11,455 bases of DNA from Candidatus Accumulibacter vicinus (GCA_002425405.1 DIME01000041.1:1-11455); one strand, 5' to 3'; numbered from the stretch's first letter, positions 1 through 6,210 are shown. Notes: generated by a model not told the origin, from the letters alone. Numbers and translations: made by a program.

Positions 1-628
1 GCTGGCTGGGGGAAGATCCGTCGGAGTTTCCCCAGGTCACCACCGAGCCATCGCTGCGCAGCGCGGCAAAGGCATCCTGGTTGCGCACCTCGCCAGCCGT
101 ACGACCGGGAATGGATTGCGGCAGCACCGTGATCGTCAGACCGAGCAAGCCGTGCCACTCCGGTTTCTGCAACAGCGGACTGCGGGTCTCGCCGACGTCG
201 AGTCGCCAGTCGCCACCGAGGTCGACATGGCCCACCGGCGCCGAGGACGCAGCGACAGGGGCGCCGAGGGCTTCCGCCAATGCAGCCACAAAAGCGCGGC
301 CAGCGTTCCCCTGGCCCACTTCGCAGCCGTAGATCTGAAGATCGCCCTGGTCGTCGAGTGCCTGACCGATCAGCGCCAGGTTCCGGGAATGCTGTTCGAG
401 GTTTTCGTGCGTCAGTTCGCTCGCGCCGAGCAGCAGGGCGCCAGAACGACCGTGCGCCAGAATACGAATCGAAGCCAGACCGCTCCGGCCGTTCAATGCC
501 GCCTGCACCTGCGGCACACCCTCGCTGTCGCTATCGAGCAGCATCCACTCGCTGTCGGCGCCCAGGCCGGCAATCAGACCTTGATGATCCGCAACGCGGC
601 TGTCGATAAAAACAAGGCGGGTACCCAT
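1..628 (-). CDS. DUF4347 domain protein, N-terminal part of a probable large secreted/surface protein (3' end outside window)
   Basis: The start is the ATG at 628 (minus strand), preceded by GGAGG at 636-640 with 7 nt spacing. The 209 visible codons run off the left edge without a stop. Residues about 4-150 match DUF4347: an 'LVFIDSRVADHQGL' opening, then 'ILAHGRSG' (His59-Gly60), then 'IYGCEVGQG' (Gly101-Cys102), then 'GGDWRLDV'. A His-Gly strand end and a later Gly-Cys are the layout of clan CD (caspase/CHAT-like) cysteine peptidases, so a protease-like fold is possible but is my inference. From about residue 185 an RCC1-like unit begins ('NQDAFAALRSDGSVVTWG'), typically repeated many times in giant bacterial proteins. 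There is no N-terminal signal peptide, which fits the type I-secreted proteins that carry DUF4347 near the N-terminus and export signals at the missing C-terminus. An FNR-like box lies 106 nt upstream. The domain call is firm; the function is unknown. Confidence 0.85.
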   Translation of the reverse strand, partial: MGTRLVFIDSRVADHQGLIAGLGADSEWMLLDSDSEGVPQVQAALNGRSGLASIRILAHGRSGALLLGASELTHENLEQHSRNLALIGQALDDQGDLQIYGCEVGQGNAGRAFVAALAEALGAPVAASSAPVGHVDLGGDWRLDVGETRSPLLQKPEWHGLLGLTITVLPQSIPGRTAGEVRNQDAFAALRSDGSVVTWGNSDGSSPSQ

Positions 629-714
629 GATGAAGCCTCCGTAGAAGATCGATGTGGAAGTTCTCGATCAGCATTCTCTGCCGACGAGTTAGCGCAGTTC
701 CGCACAATCTTCCG

Positions 715-1308
715 TCAAAAAACACCATTGTTTTTGATCCAGGTCAATGTTGACGGGATTATTCGTGCTGTATTCCGGACGTCGCCGTGGCGCGCGGGCC
801 ATCGCCTGCGCGCTGGTCCGCCAGGGGCATGGGCGGTGGATCGGCGCGCAGCTACTTTCTCGTCATCGAGGAGACGGGGTAACACCGGCGAGGCCTCTGC
901 ATTCTGCCGCGCGGCACCGAGAAAGCTCACGAGGTCCGCTTGGTGGAGCAGACCTTCAGCCTGCGCCTCGGCCAACCGGTACGCTTTCACCTCGCTCATC
1001 TGCTTAAGCAGATCAAACAGCGTCAGCAAGCGCGACTCGGTGCCAATGAACTGCCGCTCGGAGAGTTGTGCCAGCCAGGCAATGGCCTTCTCGGTCGCGG
1101 GCGTCAGGTCAAATTGCGCCTCGTCCGTGCCAGGCTTGTAGAACTTGCGCAGCCAGCCCTTGTCGGGTGCGGCCCAGTCGTTCAGGTAGTCCAGCGCCGG
1201 CTTTGGCAAGGCGGTTTCACCCAGCTGCAGGCGCAGCGCATACAGCTCATCTTCCAGCGCCTCGGCCAGGTCCGCCGCCGCCATCAGTAAATTGATACAA
1301 CGCAGCAA
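715..1308 (-). pseudogene. jetA: Remnant of Wadjet jetA (DUF3375), internal N-terminal-half fragment only
   Basis: An open frame of 197 codons begins at a TTG (1308) without a convincing ribosome site. Codons 8-106 (about 1284-991) closely resemble the conserved N-terminal part of DUF3375: 'AADLAEALEDELYALR', 'LNDWAAPDKGWLRKFY', 'FDLTPATEKAIAWL' and 'FIGTESRLLTLFDLLKQM'. DUF3375 proteins are JetA, the kleisin-like subunit of the Wadjet JetABCD condensin-type complex that cleaves incoming circular DNA. Full-length members have about 45 more residues before this block and several hundred after it. Both are missing, and jetB, jetC and jetD are absent next to it. After codon 106 the frame continues into 'VKAYRLAEAQAEGLL...' and then an Arg/Pro-rich stretch that I do not recognise, most likely foreign or non-coding sequence joined by a deletion. 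I regard it as a dead gene. A short expressed fusion protein is possible but unlikely. Confidence 0.7.
734..747 (-). promoter_or_regulatory. FNR/Anr/Dnr-like box upstream of the DUF4347 gene
   Basis: The plus strand reads TTGATCCAGGTCAA, one mismatch from the FNR-family consensus TTGAT-N4-ATCAA. If it acts as a class II site (centred at -41.5) for the minus-strand gene starting at 628, transcription would begin near 699 and the -10 hexamer would be AAGATT at 711-706. That is a weak match, but exactly at the expected place. The implied 5' leader is about 70 nt. The box lies in the non-homologous tail of the jetA remnant, so it need not preserve coding sequence. Binding is inferred from the motif only. 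Confidence 0.45.
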
Positions 1309-1332
1309 TTGAAAGTGGACATACCGAACAGA

Positions 1333-1381
1333 GAAGATCGGCGATTTTTTGAGGCGCCGATAATCACGAAGATCGCCGATT
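1333..1381 (+). repeat. Repeated/palindromic motif upstream of the AlbA_2-ParA operon, possible operator
   Basis: GAAGATCG(G/C)CGATT occurs twice in direct orientation, at 1333-1346 and 1368-1381, with 13 of 14 bases identical. Inside the first copy ATCGGCG (1337-1343) pairs with CGCCGAT at 1355-1361 as an inverted repeat, and CGCCGAT recurs at 1374-1380. A -10-like GATAAT (1359-1364) lies between the copies, with no good -35 at the right distance. It lies about 50-110 nt upstream of the first small ORF, in a locally AT-richer stretch. Repeats overlapping a possible promoter suggest a repressor operator. This is inference; no regulator gene is visible in the window. Confidence 0.35.
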
Positions 1382-1445
1382 CAGTTCCTGGAGAACGGGA
1401 TCAAAGAGCAGCATCAGGAAAAACTGGTAACATGAAGCTTGCCCT

Positions 1446-1646
1446 TTGGCAGACGAAAAACCGAGGGGACCTCCTCACTTCAAGCCGCATGTGGCGCTCA
1501 AACCCCTGCTCGAATGGCTGCACAGGAACGGCTCGGATCAGGCCAGCCGCAACACGGTCTCGCGCGCCGTGTCGATCTACAACGCGTGGGCGGCAAGCCA
1601 GGCGGTCAAGCCGACCCAAGGCTCGCTGTTTGAGGAGTACGACTGA
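1446..1646 (+). CDS. Small hypothetical protein, first gene of the AlbA_2-ParA operon
   Basis: This 66-codon frame uses a TTG at 1446 as its first possible start; an in-frame TAA at 1428-1430 excludes anything longer. Its stop TGA shares base 1646 with the ATG of the next gene, implying translational coupling. The product is mostly polar with a likely helical middle ('LKPLLEWLHRNG', then 'SRAVSIYNAWAASQA') and ends in 'GSLFEEYD'. I do not recognise a family. The TTG lacks a clear ribosome site, whereas an ATG at 1432 in another frame has AGGA at 1416-1419. One extra A in the A5 run at 1456-1460 would join that ATG to this frame and give a 71-residue protein. So the gene may carry a one-base deletion or a sequencing error, or it may be a leftover C-terminus of a longer gene. 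Confidence 0.5.
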   Translation: MADEKPRGPPHFKPHVALKPLLEWLHRNGSDQASRNTVSRAVSIYNAWAASQAVKPTQGSLFEEYD

Positions 1647-2848
1647 TGACCGCTTTCATTGATGCCGAGCTTGTGGCCTTGTTGCGAGATCTGGAATCGG
1701 ACCGGGTCGAGCGCAAGCAATCCTTCAAGGGCTCTGCGCCGGACAAGGTTCGTGAGGCGGTATGCGCCTTCGCCAACGACCTCGCCGGGCATGGCAGCCC
1801 AGGAGCCATTTTTATCGGCGCAACGGATGACGGCACACCCGCCGCCGATTTTGCAGTAACAGATGAGTTGTTACGACAATTGGCCGATATCAAGACCGAT
1901 GGCAACATTGCACCACCGCCAACGCTGCTGGTGGAAAAACGTCGTCTCGCCAGTTCCGACTTTGCCGTTATCACCGTGTGGCCTTGCGACACGCCTCCGG
2001 TACGCTACAAGGGCCGTATCCATATACGCTGGGGACCGCGCCGGGGACTGGCCAGCGCCCAGGACGAGCGCATCCTCAACGAGCGGCGGCGTCATCGTGA
2101 TCGACCGTTCGATGTGCAGCCCGTTTCGGGTGCCACGCTGGAGGAGATCGACCGGCTGCGCTTCGAGCAGGAGTATCTGCCCTCGCTCGTGGCGCGCGAT
2201 CTTCTGCTGGCCAATGAACGCAGTTTTGAGCAAAAGCTCGCCGCAACCAAGCTGATCGCCGCCGAAAATGAAGCGGTGCCCACCGTACTGGGACTACTGG
2301 TGTGCGGCAAGTTGCCATCCGACTGGATCGGTGGCGCCTACACCCAGTTCCTGCGCATTGCTGGAACCGACCTCACCGACCCGGTACAGGATGAAGAGGT
2401 CATCCACGGCACGGTGGCCGACCAGATCCGCCGCCTGGAGGAAAAACTCGAAGCCCATAACCGCCGCCGAATAGATTTCGCTGGCGTCGATAGGGAATCG
2501 GTTGGCGAGGACTATGCTCTCGTTGCGTTGCGGCAACTGGTGCGCAACGCCTGCATGCACCGCAGCTACGAGGCGACGAATGCGCCGGTGCGGGTGTACT
2601 GGTTCGATGACCGCATCGAAATCCACAACCCCGGCGGACCGTTTGGCAGCGTGACGGTAGAGAACTTCGGCCAGCCCGGCGTCACGGATTACCGCAATCC
2701 TAATCTGGCCGAGGCACTGCGGGCGCTGGGGTATGTACAGCGATTTGGCGCGGGCATCGCCATTGCCAAAAAGCACTTCGGTGCGCGGCTGTCGTTTCAG
2801 GTGCAACCCGGTGTGGTCGCGGCCCTGATCCACAGGGAGGGGCCATGA
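1646..2848 (+). CDS. AlbA_2 (Schlafen-type) domain protein with RecG-like C-terminal ATPase-fold domain
   Basis: The protein has 400 residues from an ATG overlapping the preceding stop. Residues about 16-135 form an AlbA_2 (Schlafen AlbA_2, PF04326-type) domain: 'ESDRVERKQSF' (the E...ERK start), 'VREAVCAFANDLAG', 'GAIFIGATDDG', and the closing 'RIHIRWGPRRG'. The C-terminal half (about 210-390) looks like the HATPase_c_4-type domain of proteins often annotated 'RecG-like' or 'ATP-dependent DNA helicase': 'ALRQLVRNACMHRSYE' (Asn301, His305), 'IEIHNPGGPFG' (326-334), 'YRNPNLAEALRALGYVQRFGAGI'. It has no helicase motifs, so the common helicase label would be wrong. Such proteins are thought to bind nucleic acid, act in regulation or appear in defence loci. 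The stop overlaps the ParA gene by 4 nt (ATGA), so the two proteins probably work together. The domain assignment is firm; the biological role is unknown. Confidence 0.88.
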   Translation: MTAFIDAELVALLRDLESDRVERKQSFKGSAPDKVREAVCAFANDLAGHGSPGAIFIGATDDGTPAADFAVTDELLRQLADIKTDGNIAPPPTLLVEKRRLASSDFAVITVWPCDTPPVRYKGRIHIRWGPRRGLASAQDERILNERRRHRDRPFDVQPVSGATLEEIDRLRFEQEYLPSLVARDLLLANERSFEQKLAATKLIAAENEAVPTVLGLLVCGKLPSDWIGGAYTQFLRIAGTDLTDPVQDEEVIHGTVADQIRRLEEKLEAHNRRRIDFAGVDRESVGEDYALVALRQLVRNACMHRSYEATNAPVRVYWFDDRIEIHNPGGPFGSVTVENFGQPGVTDYRNPNLAEALRALGYVQRFGAGIAIAKKHFGARLSFQVQPGVVAALIHREGP

Positions 2849-3840
2849 TCAGCATCGCGTTTTTCAACAACAAGGGCGGCGTGGGCAAGACCTCGCTGGT
2901 CTATCACGTGGCCTGGATGCTTGCCGAGCTGGGCTACCGTGTACTGGCTGTCGATCTCGATCCACAGTCAAACCTGTCGATCATGGCTCTGGACGAAGAG
3001 CGTCTGGAAGCATTGTGGCCGGACGTTGCGCATCGGGAAACCCTGTTTGGAGCGGTCGAACCCCTGTTCGGCGGCACCGGGGACATTCGGCCCGCCCATA
3101 TCGAGCCTTTGTCGGATGCCCTGGGCCTGATTGTCGGGGACCTGGCGTTGTCACGTATAGAGGATGATCTTTCTACCGAGTGGCCGCGTTGTCTGGAAGG
3201 ACGGGAGCGCGCGTTTCGCGTCACCACGGCGTTCTGGCGAGTAATGAAAGAAGCGGCCGGGCGCCATCAGGCGGATGTCTTGCTGATCGACGTCGGCCCC
3301 AATCTGGGTGCGATCAATCGCGCCGCGTTGGTGGCGGCAAGCCATGTTGTGGTTCCGGTCGCCCCCGATCTGTTCTCGCTACAGGGTTTGAAAAACCTCG
3401 GGCCAACACTCCGGCTCTGGCGCGATACCTGGCTACAGGCCAGACCCAAGGCTTCGGCAAGCCTGGGCGAGCAGCCTGGCGGCGAGATGGCCGCTGTCGG
3501 TTATGTTCTGATGCAGCACGCCGAGCGGCTCGGGCGACCGACCAAAGCCTACGCCAAATGGCAGGCGCGGCTGCCACACGCCTATCGGGAAAGCGTGCTT
3601 GACGAACAAGCCGGACCAACGGGGCCAACGCCGGACCCGCAACAGATTCAACGCATCAAGCATTACCGCAGCCTGATGCCCATGGCGATGGAGTCGCGCA
3701 AGCCGATGTTCGCGCTGCGTGCCTCGGACGGAGCGATCGGTGCGCACCAGACCAACGTGCAGCAGTGCTACGACGACTTCAGAGATCTCGTTCTTGAAAT
3801 CGCCAGGCGTGTGAAATTTTCCCGAGGCGCCAAACAATGA
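2845..3840 (+). CDS. ParA-family (AAA_31/SIMIBI) ATPase, orphan, second core gene of the operon
   Basis: The protein has 331 residues. It opens with the deviant Walker A of ParA/MinD ATPases, 'NNKGGVGKTSL' (signature Lys10, P-loop Lys15-Thr16), followed by 'VLAVDLDPQSNLS' (Asp37, Asp39) and the Walker B-like 'VLLIDVGPNLGAINRAAL' (Asp149). Residues about 200-270 form a longer, partly Gln/Pro-rich region than in compact plasmid ParA. The C-terminus 'AMESRKPMFALRASDGAIGAHQTNVQQCYDDF' is typical of ParA-like ATPases in accessory operons. Such ATPases dimerise on ATP and often bind DNA. No ParB gene or parS array is visible, so ordinary plasmid partition is not supported. It overlaps the AlbA_2 gene by 4 nt upstream and a further ORF by 4 nt downstream, so it sits in the middle of a translationally coupled unit. 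The family is certain; the role is unknown. Confidence 0.9.
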   Translation: MISIAFFNNKGGVGKTSLVYHVAWMLAELGYRVLAVDLDPQSNLSIMALDEERLEALWPDVAHRETLFGAVEPLFGGTGDIRPAHIEPLSDALGLIVGDLALSRIEDDLSTEWPRCLEGRERAFRVTTAFWRVMKEAAGRHQADVLLIDVGPNLGAINRAALVAASHVVVPVAPDLFSLQGLKNLGPTLRLWRDTWLQARPKASASLGEQPGGEMAAVGYVLMQHAERLGRPTKAYAKWQARLPHAYRESVLDEQAGPTGPTPDPQQIQRIKHYRSLMPMAMESRKPMFALRASDGAIGAHQTNVQQCYDDFRDLVLEIARRVKFSRGAKQ

Positions 3841-3962
3841 GACCACTGCTCGACACCGTGTGGCAGCGGCGTGGCACCAGTTGGATTTGGGACGAGGAGG
3901 CAGGCATGCCTGAGGCCCGCATAACGCCCGACTGCCGGGGCTCTCGCAGGCATCAGGCATGA
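3837..3962 (+). pseudogene. 5' stub of a further operon gene, truncated
   Basis: An ATG overlaps the ParA stop by 4 nt (ATGA, 3837-3840), the same junction as between the two genes before it. The frame reads 41 codons beginning 'MRPLLDTVWQRRGTSWIWDE' and ends at TGA 3960-3962. The first 20 or so residues look like real protein (Trp-rich, balanced). After 'EEAG' the frame becomes Arg/Pro/Cys-rich and seems to be non-coding, and it enters a cluster of CAGGCAT repeats. The most economical reading is that a third or fourth operon gene once followed ParA and lost everything except its start when the flanking DNA was rearranged. It is too short for any family call. It could also be a genuine 41-residue protein. 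Confidence 0.45.
3901..3960. repeat. CAGGCAT repeats and a 12-bp palindrome at the end of the operon
   Basis: CAGGCATGCCTG at 3901-3912 is a perfect palindrome. The heptamer CAGGCAT recurs as a perfect tandem pair at 3947-3960. The three copies coincide with the point where the stub following ParA stops looking like protein. They may mark a recombination or deletion junction, but I see no insertion sequence, integrase or tRNA nearby. Confidence 0.35.
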
Positions 3963-4051
3963 AAGGGCAACGCGTATTGCGAGGTACAGAGGAAAAGCAG
4001 GCCGAAAGCCACGTCTCACCACCTCCGGCACCATCCACGCCCCGGCTTGCC

Positions 4052-4094
4052 GCCTGGCACGCGTAATCGCCGGCAGCGATCTCGCCCCCCAGGC
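4052..4094. other. Imperfect hairpin in the convergent intergenic region between the ParA operon and cusS
   Basis: The 179 nt between the operon stub (to 3962) and the cusS stop (4142) hold no supported gene. The open frames on the minus strand across it (to 4122 and 4145) are low-complexity Arg/Cys/Pro-rich and cross into real genes. GCCTGG (4052-4057) pairs with CCAGGC (4089-4094), and inside it ATCGC (4066-4070) pairs with GCGAT (4076-4080) around a 5-nt loop. This could form an interrupted stem where two transcripts converge. No T-run follows on either strand, so an intrinsic terminator is not shown. Confidence 0.25.
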
Positions 4095-4141
4095 AGGATG
4101 ACCCGCGCAGAATGGCCAACACCCGCGCGAATCGCTCTGGC

Positions 4142-5536
4142 TCAAACCGGAATGTTCAGCCGAAACACCGTCACGCCGCTGCTGGAGCGGACGTCGACAC
4201 TGCCGCCGTGGGCACGCAGGATGGAACGGGTAATCGCCAGGCCCAGCCCGGCGCCGTCGCTGAAGCGTTGCCGGGAGGAATCCGCACGGTAGAAAGGTTC
4301 GAACAGTCGCGGCAAGTGCTCGGCAGCAATCGTTTCGCCGGTGTTCTCGACCGACAGCCGTACCCAGTTTTCGCCAGTTTGCTCCAGATGCACGGCCATC
4401 CCTCCTCCGGTCGGCGTATGCCGCATCGCATTCGAGAGAAGATTGTGGATGGCCCGGCGCAACATCAGCCGGTCGCCCGAAACGACGGCGCTACCCGAGC
4501 AGGATAGGGAAACGTTCTTCTCCTCGGCAAAGGCCTCGTAGAATTCAAACAGCCCGTTCACTTCCGCACGCAGATCGACGGCTTCCCGGTGCGGAATGAT
4601 CAGCTGGTTTTCGGCCTTGGCCAGAAAGAGCATGTCCGAAATCATCCGCGACAGGCGTTCGAGTTCCTCGGCGTTCGAGGCCAGAACCTCCTGGTATTGT
4701 TCGGCTGTCCGGGTTCTGGAAAGCATCACCTGGGTCTGGGTCAGCAGGTTGCTGACCGGTGTCCGCAGTTCGTGCGCCAGGTAGGAAGAAAAATCCGAGA
4801 GGCGCCGGAAGGACTCCTCCAGGCGTGCCAGCATGTCGTTCAACGTCCGGGCCAGGGCAACCAGTTCGACCGGAACGGAATCGACCGGCAAGCGGGCATT
4901 CAGCCGCTGCGCGGTGATCGCCGCCGCCTCGCGCTTGATCGCCTGCAACGGCGCCAGCCCCCGGCGCACCGCAATCCAGCCGAGGAGCCCGATCGACAAG
5001 GCGGCCAGCACCATGAACGACCACAGGGTGGTCCTGAAGTTGCTCATGAAGTGCTCATGGTGCGAGATCCCTGTCGCCACGGCCACGAGTGCCGGCGGCG
5101 CGCCCTCGATGCTCGTCCGGGCAAGACCGGAGATGCCACGAAGAGGCTGCTGGTCGCGAGTCTTCCAATAAACCGGATGCCGGGAAGCGGGCTCGACGCC
5201 CCGGTCCAGAAGAGTGCCCGGAAACTCGGCGCCAGTCGTGGCGAACAGCGTTTGACCGTCTGGCGCGACGACCACCACGGCGAGCCCAGGGTGGCCGACC
5301 AGGGAATCCTCGAGGTGCTGCGGCATGGCTTCGAGGTCGGCCGTGGAGCGAACTTTCTCGAGGGCATGCCGAGCCAGTTGCAACTTCCCGGTCAGAATCT
5401 CCATGTCCAGTTCTTCGAAATGTCGTTCGACCAGGTTGGCAATGAGCACACCGAGCAGCAGCAAGACCAGGGTGGACGCCGACGCGAACAGCAGGGTCAG
5501 CCGGAAGCTGATCGATTGCCGCCGGACTGGCTTCAC
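4142..5536 (-). CDS. cusS: Heavy-metal sensor histidine kinase CusS (Cu/Ag)
   Basis: The protein has 464 residues from a GTG at 5536 that overlaps the cusR stop by 4 nt (GTGA). Order of parts: TM1 about 11-35, periplasmic sensor about 36-167, TM2 about 170-190, HAMP about 190-243, HisKA with phospho-acceptor His255 in 'YLAHELRTPVSN', then the ATPase with N-box 'HNLLSNAMRH' (about 364-373), 'LFEPFYRADSS' and the G-box 'SDGAGLGLAIT' (about 426-436). Length and layout fit the CusS/CopS/CzcS/SilS group. The sensor domain has 'ERHFEELD' just after TM1 (His39-Phe40, like the His-Phe pair described for E. coli CusS) and 'ISHHEHFM' just before TM2 (His159, His160, His162, Met164), both plausible Ag/Cu ligands. 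It phosphorylates CusR when periplasmic metal rises. The divergent cusCBA genes make Cu(I)/Ag(I) the likely signal; the exact ligand set is inferred. Confidence 0.92.
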   Translation of the reverse strand: MKPVRRQSISFRLTLLFASASTLVLLLLGVLIANLVERHFEELDMEILTGKLQLARHALEKVRSTADLEAMPQHLEDSLVGHPGLAVVVVAPDGQTLFATTGAEFPGTLLDRGVEPASRHPVYWKTRDQQPLRGISGLARTSIEGAPPALVAVATGISHHEHFMSNFRTTLWSFMVLAALSIGLLGWIAVRRGLAPLQAIKREAAAITAQRLNARLPVDSVPVELVALARTLNDMLARLEESFRRLSDFSSYLAHELRTPVSNLLTQTQVMLSRTRTAEQYQEVLASNAEELERLSRMISDMLFLAKAENQLIIPHREAVDLRAEVNGLFEFYEAFAEEKNVSLSCSGSAVVSGDRLMLRRAIHNLLSNAMRHTPTGGGMAVHLEQTGENWVRLSVENTGETIAAEHLPRLFEPFYRADSSRQRFSDGAGLGLAITRSILRAHGGSVDVRSSSGVTVFRLNIPV

Positions 5537-6210
5537 TCGCCGCTTTCCAGTACGTAGCCCATGCCGCGCACCGTGCGAATCAGTTTGTCATCGAATCCCT
5601 CGTCCACCTTGAGCCGCAGGCGCTTGATCGCCACCTCGATCACATTGGTGTCGCTGTCGAAGTTCATGTCCCAGACTTGCGAGGCGATCAGCGAACGGGG
5701 CAGCACTTCACCCTGCCGCCGCAGAAGCAGCTCCAGCAAGGCAAACTCCTTGGCCGTCAGATCGATTCGCCGGCCCGCTCGGGTGACGCGTCGGCGCCGC
5801 AGATCGAGTTCCAGATCCGCCGCGCGCAAGAACCCGGATTCCCTGACCTTGCCGCCTCGGCGCAACAGCGTGCGGACGCGGGCGAGCAACTCGGCAAAGG
5901 CAAACGGCTTGACCAGATAGTCGTCTGCGCCGAGTTCCAATCCCTTGACCCGATCATCCACCGCGTCGCGGGCGCTCAGGAAAAGGACCGGCATGTCCTT
6001 GCCCGCCCCGCGGATGCCCTGCAGGATTTGCCAGCCGTCGATTCCCGGCAGCATGACATCGAGAATCACCAGGTCATAGGCTTCGTTCAAGGCGAAGTGC
6101 AGGCCGTCCAGCCCGTTGCTCACCAGATCAGCCACGAAACCCGCCTCGAGCAATCCCTGTTTGAGGTAAGTCCCCGTTTTCGGTTCGTCTTCCACGACCA
6201 GGATCTTCAT
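5533..6210 (-). CDS. cusR: Heavy-metal response regulator CusR (OmpR/PhoB family)
   Basis: I chose the ATG at 6210 (225 residues, 'MKILVVEDEPKTG') over an upstream in-frame start. It has GGAGA 7-8 nt before it, and the protein then begins exactly at the receiver domain, as family members do. The receiver (1-115) has the acidic pocket Glu7/Asp8, phospho-acceptor Asp51 in 'VILDVMLPG', Ser79 and Lys101 in 'DDYLVKPF'. The winged-helix output domain (about 130-223) contains 'LTAKEFALLELLLRRQGEVL', 'DSDTNVIEVAIKRLRLKVD' and the C-terminal 'IRTVRGMGYVLE', all typical of the CusR/CopR/CzcR/IrlR group. It is expected to bind the perfect inverted repeat at 6273-6300 and activate cusCBA, and probably its own operon. 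It is co-transcribed and translationally coupled with cusS. Confidence 0.95.
   Translation of the reverse strand: MKILVVEDEPKTGTYLKQGLLEAGFVADLVSNGLDGLHFALNEAYDLVILDVMLPGIDGWQILQGIRGAGKDMPVLFLSARDAVDDRVKGLELGADDYLVKPFAFAELLARVRTLLRRGGKVRESGFLRAADLELDLRRRRVTRAGRRIDLTAKEFALLELLLRRQGEVLPRSLIASQVWDMNFDSDTNVIEVAIKRLRLKVDEGFDDKLIRTVRGMGYVLESGE

Noticed and set aside
116..1141. 341-codon plus-strand open frame over the DUF4347 gene and jetA remnant
   Set aside because: It is antisense to two frames with clear homology, and its Arg/Ser/Ala-rich product crosses from one to the other. It is a shadow.
2294..2833. 179-codon minus-strand frame inside the AlbA_2 gene
   Set aside because: It is antisense to a gene with clear domains and translationally coupled ends, with no supporting motif.
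2845..3840. Plasmid partition locus (parABS)
   Set aside because: Only ParA is present. I found no ParB-like gene and no iterated parS-like sites next to it.
3963..4141. Insertion sequence, integrase or tRNA attachment site at the island boundary
   Set aside because: No transposase, terminal inverted repeats with target duplication, or tRNA gene could be seen. Only short CAGGCAT repeats and a weak hairpin are present.
3433..4145. Minus-strand frames spanning the ParA 3' end and the gap before cusS
   Set aside because: They overlap certain ParA coding sequence. The part in the gap is Arg/Cys/Pro-rich with no motif and no ribosome site worth reporting.
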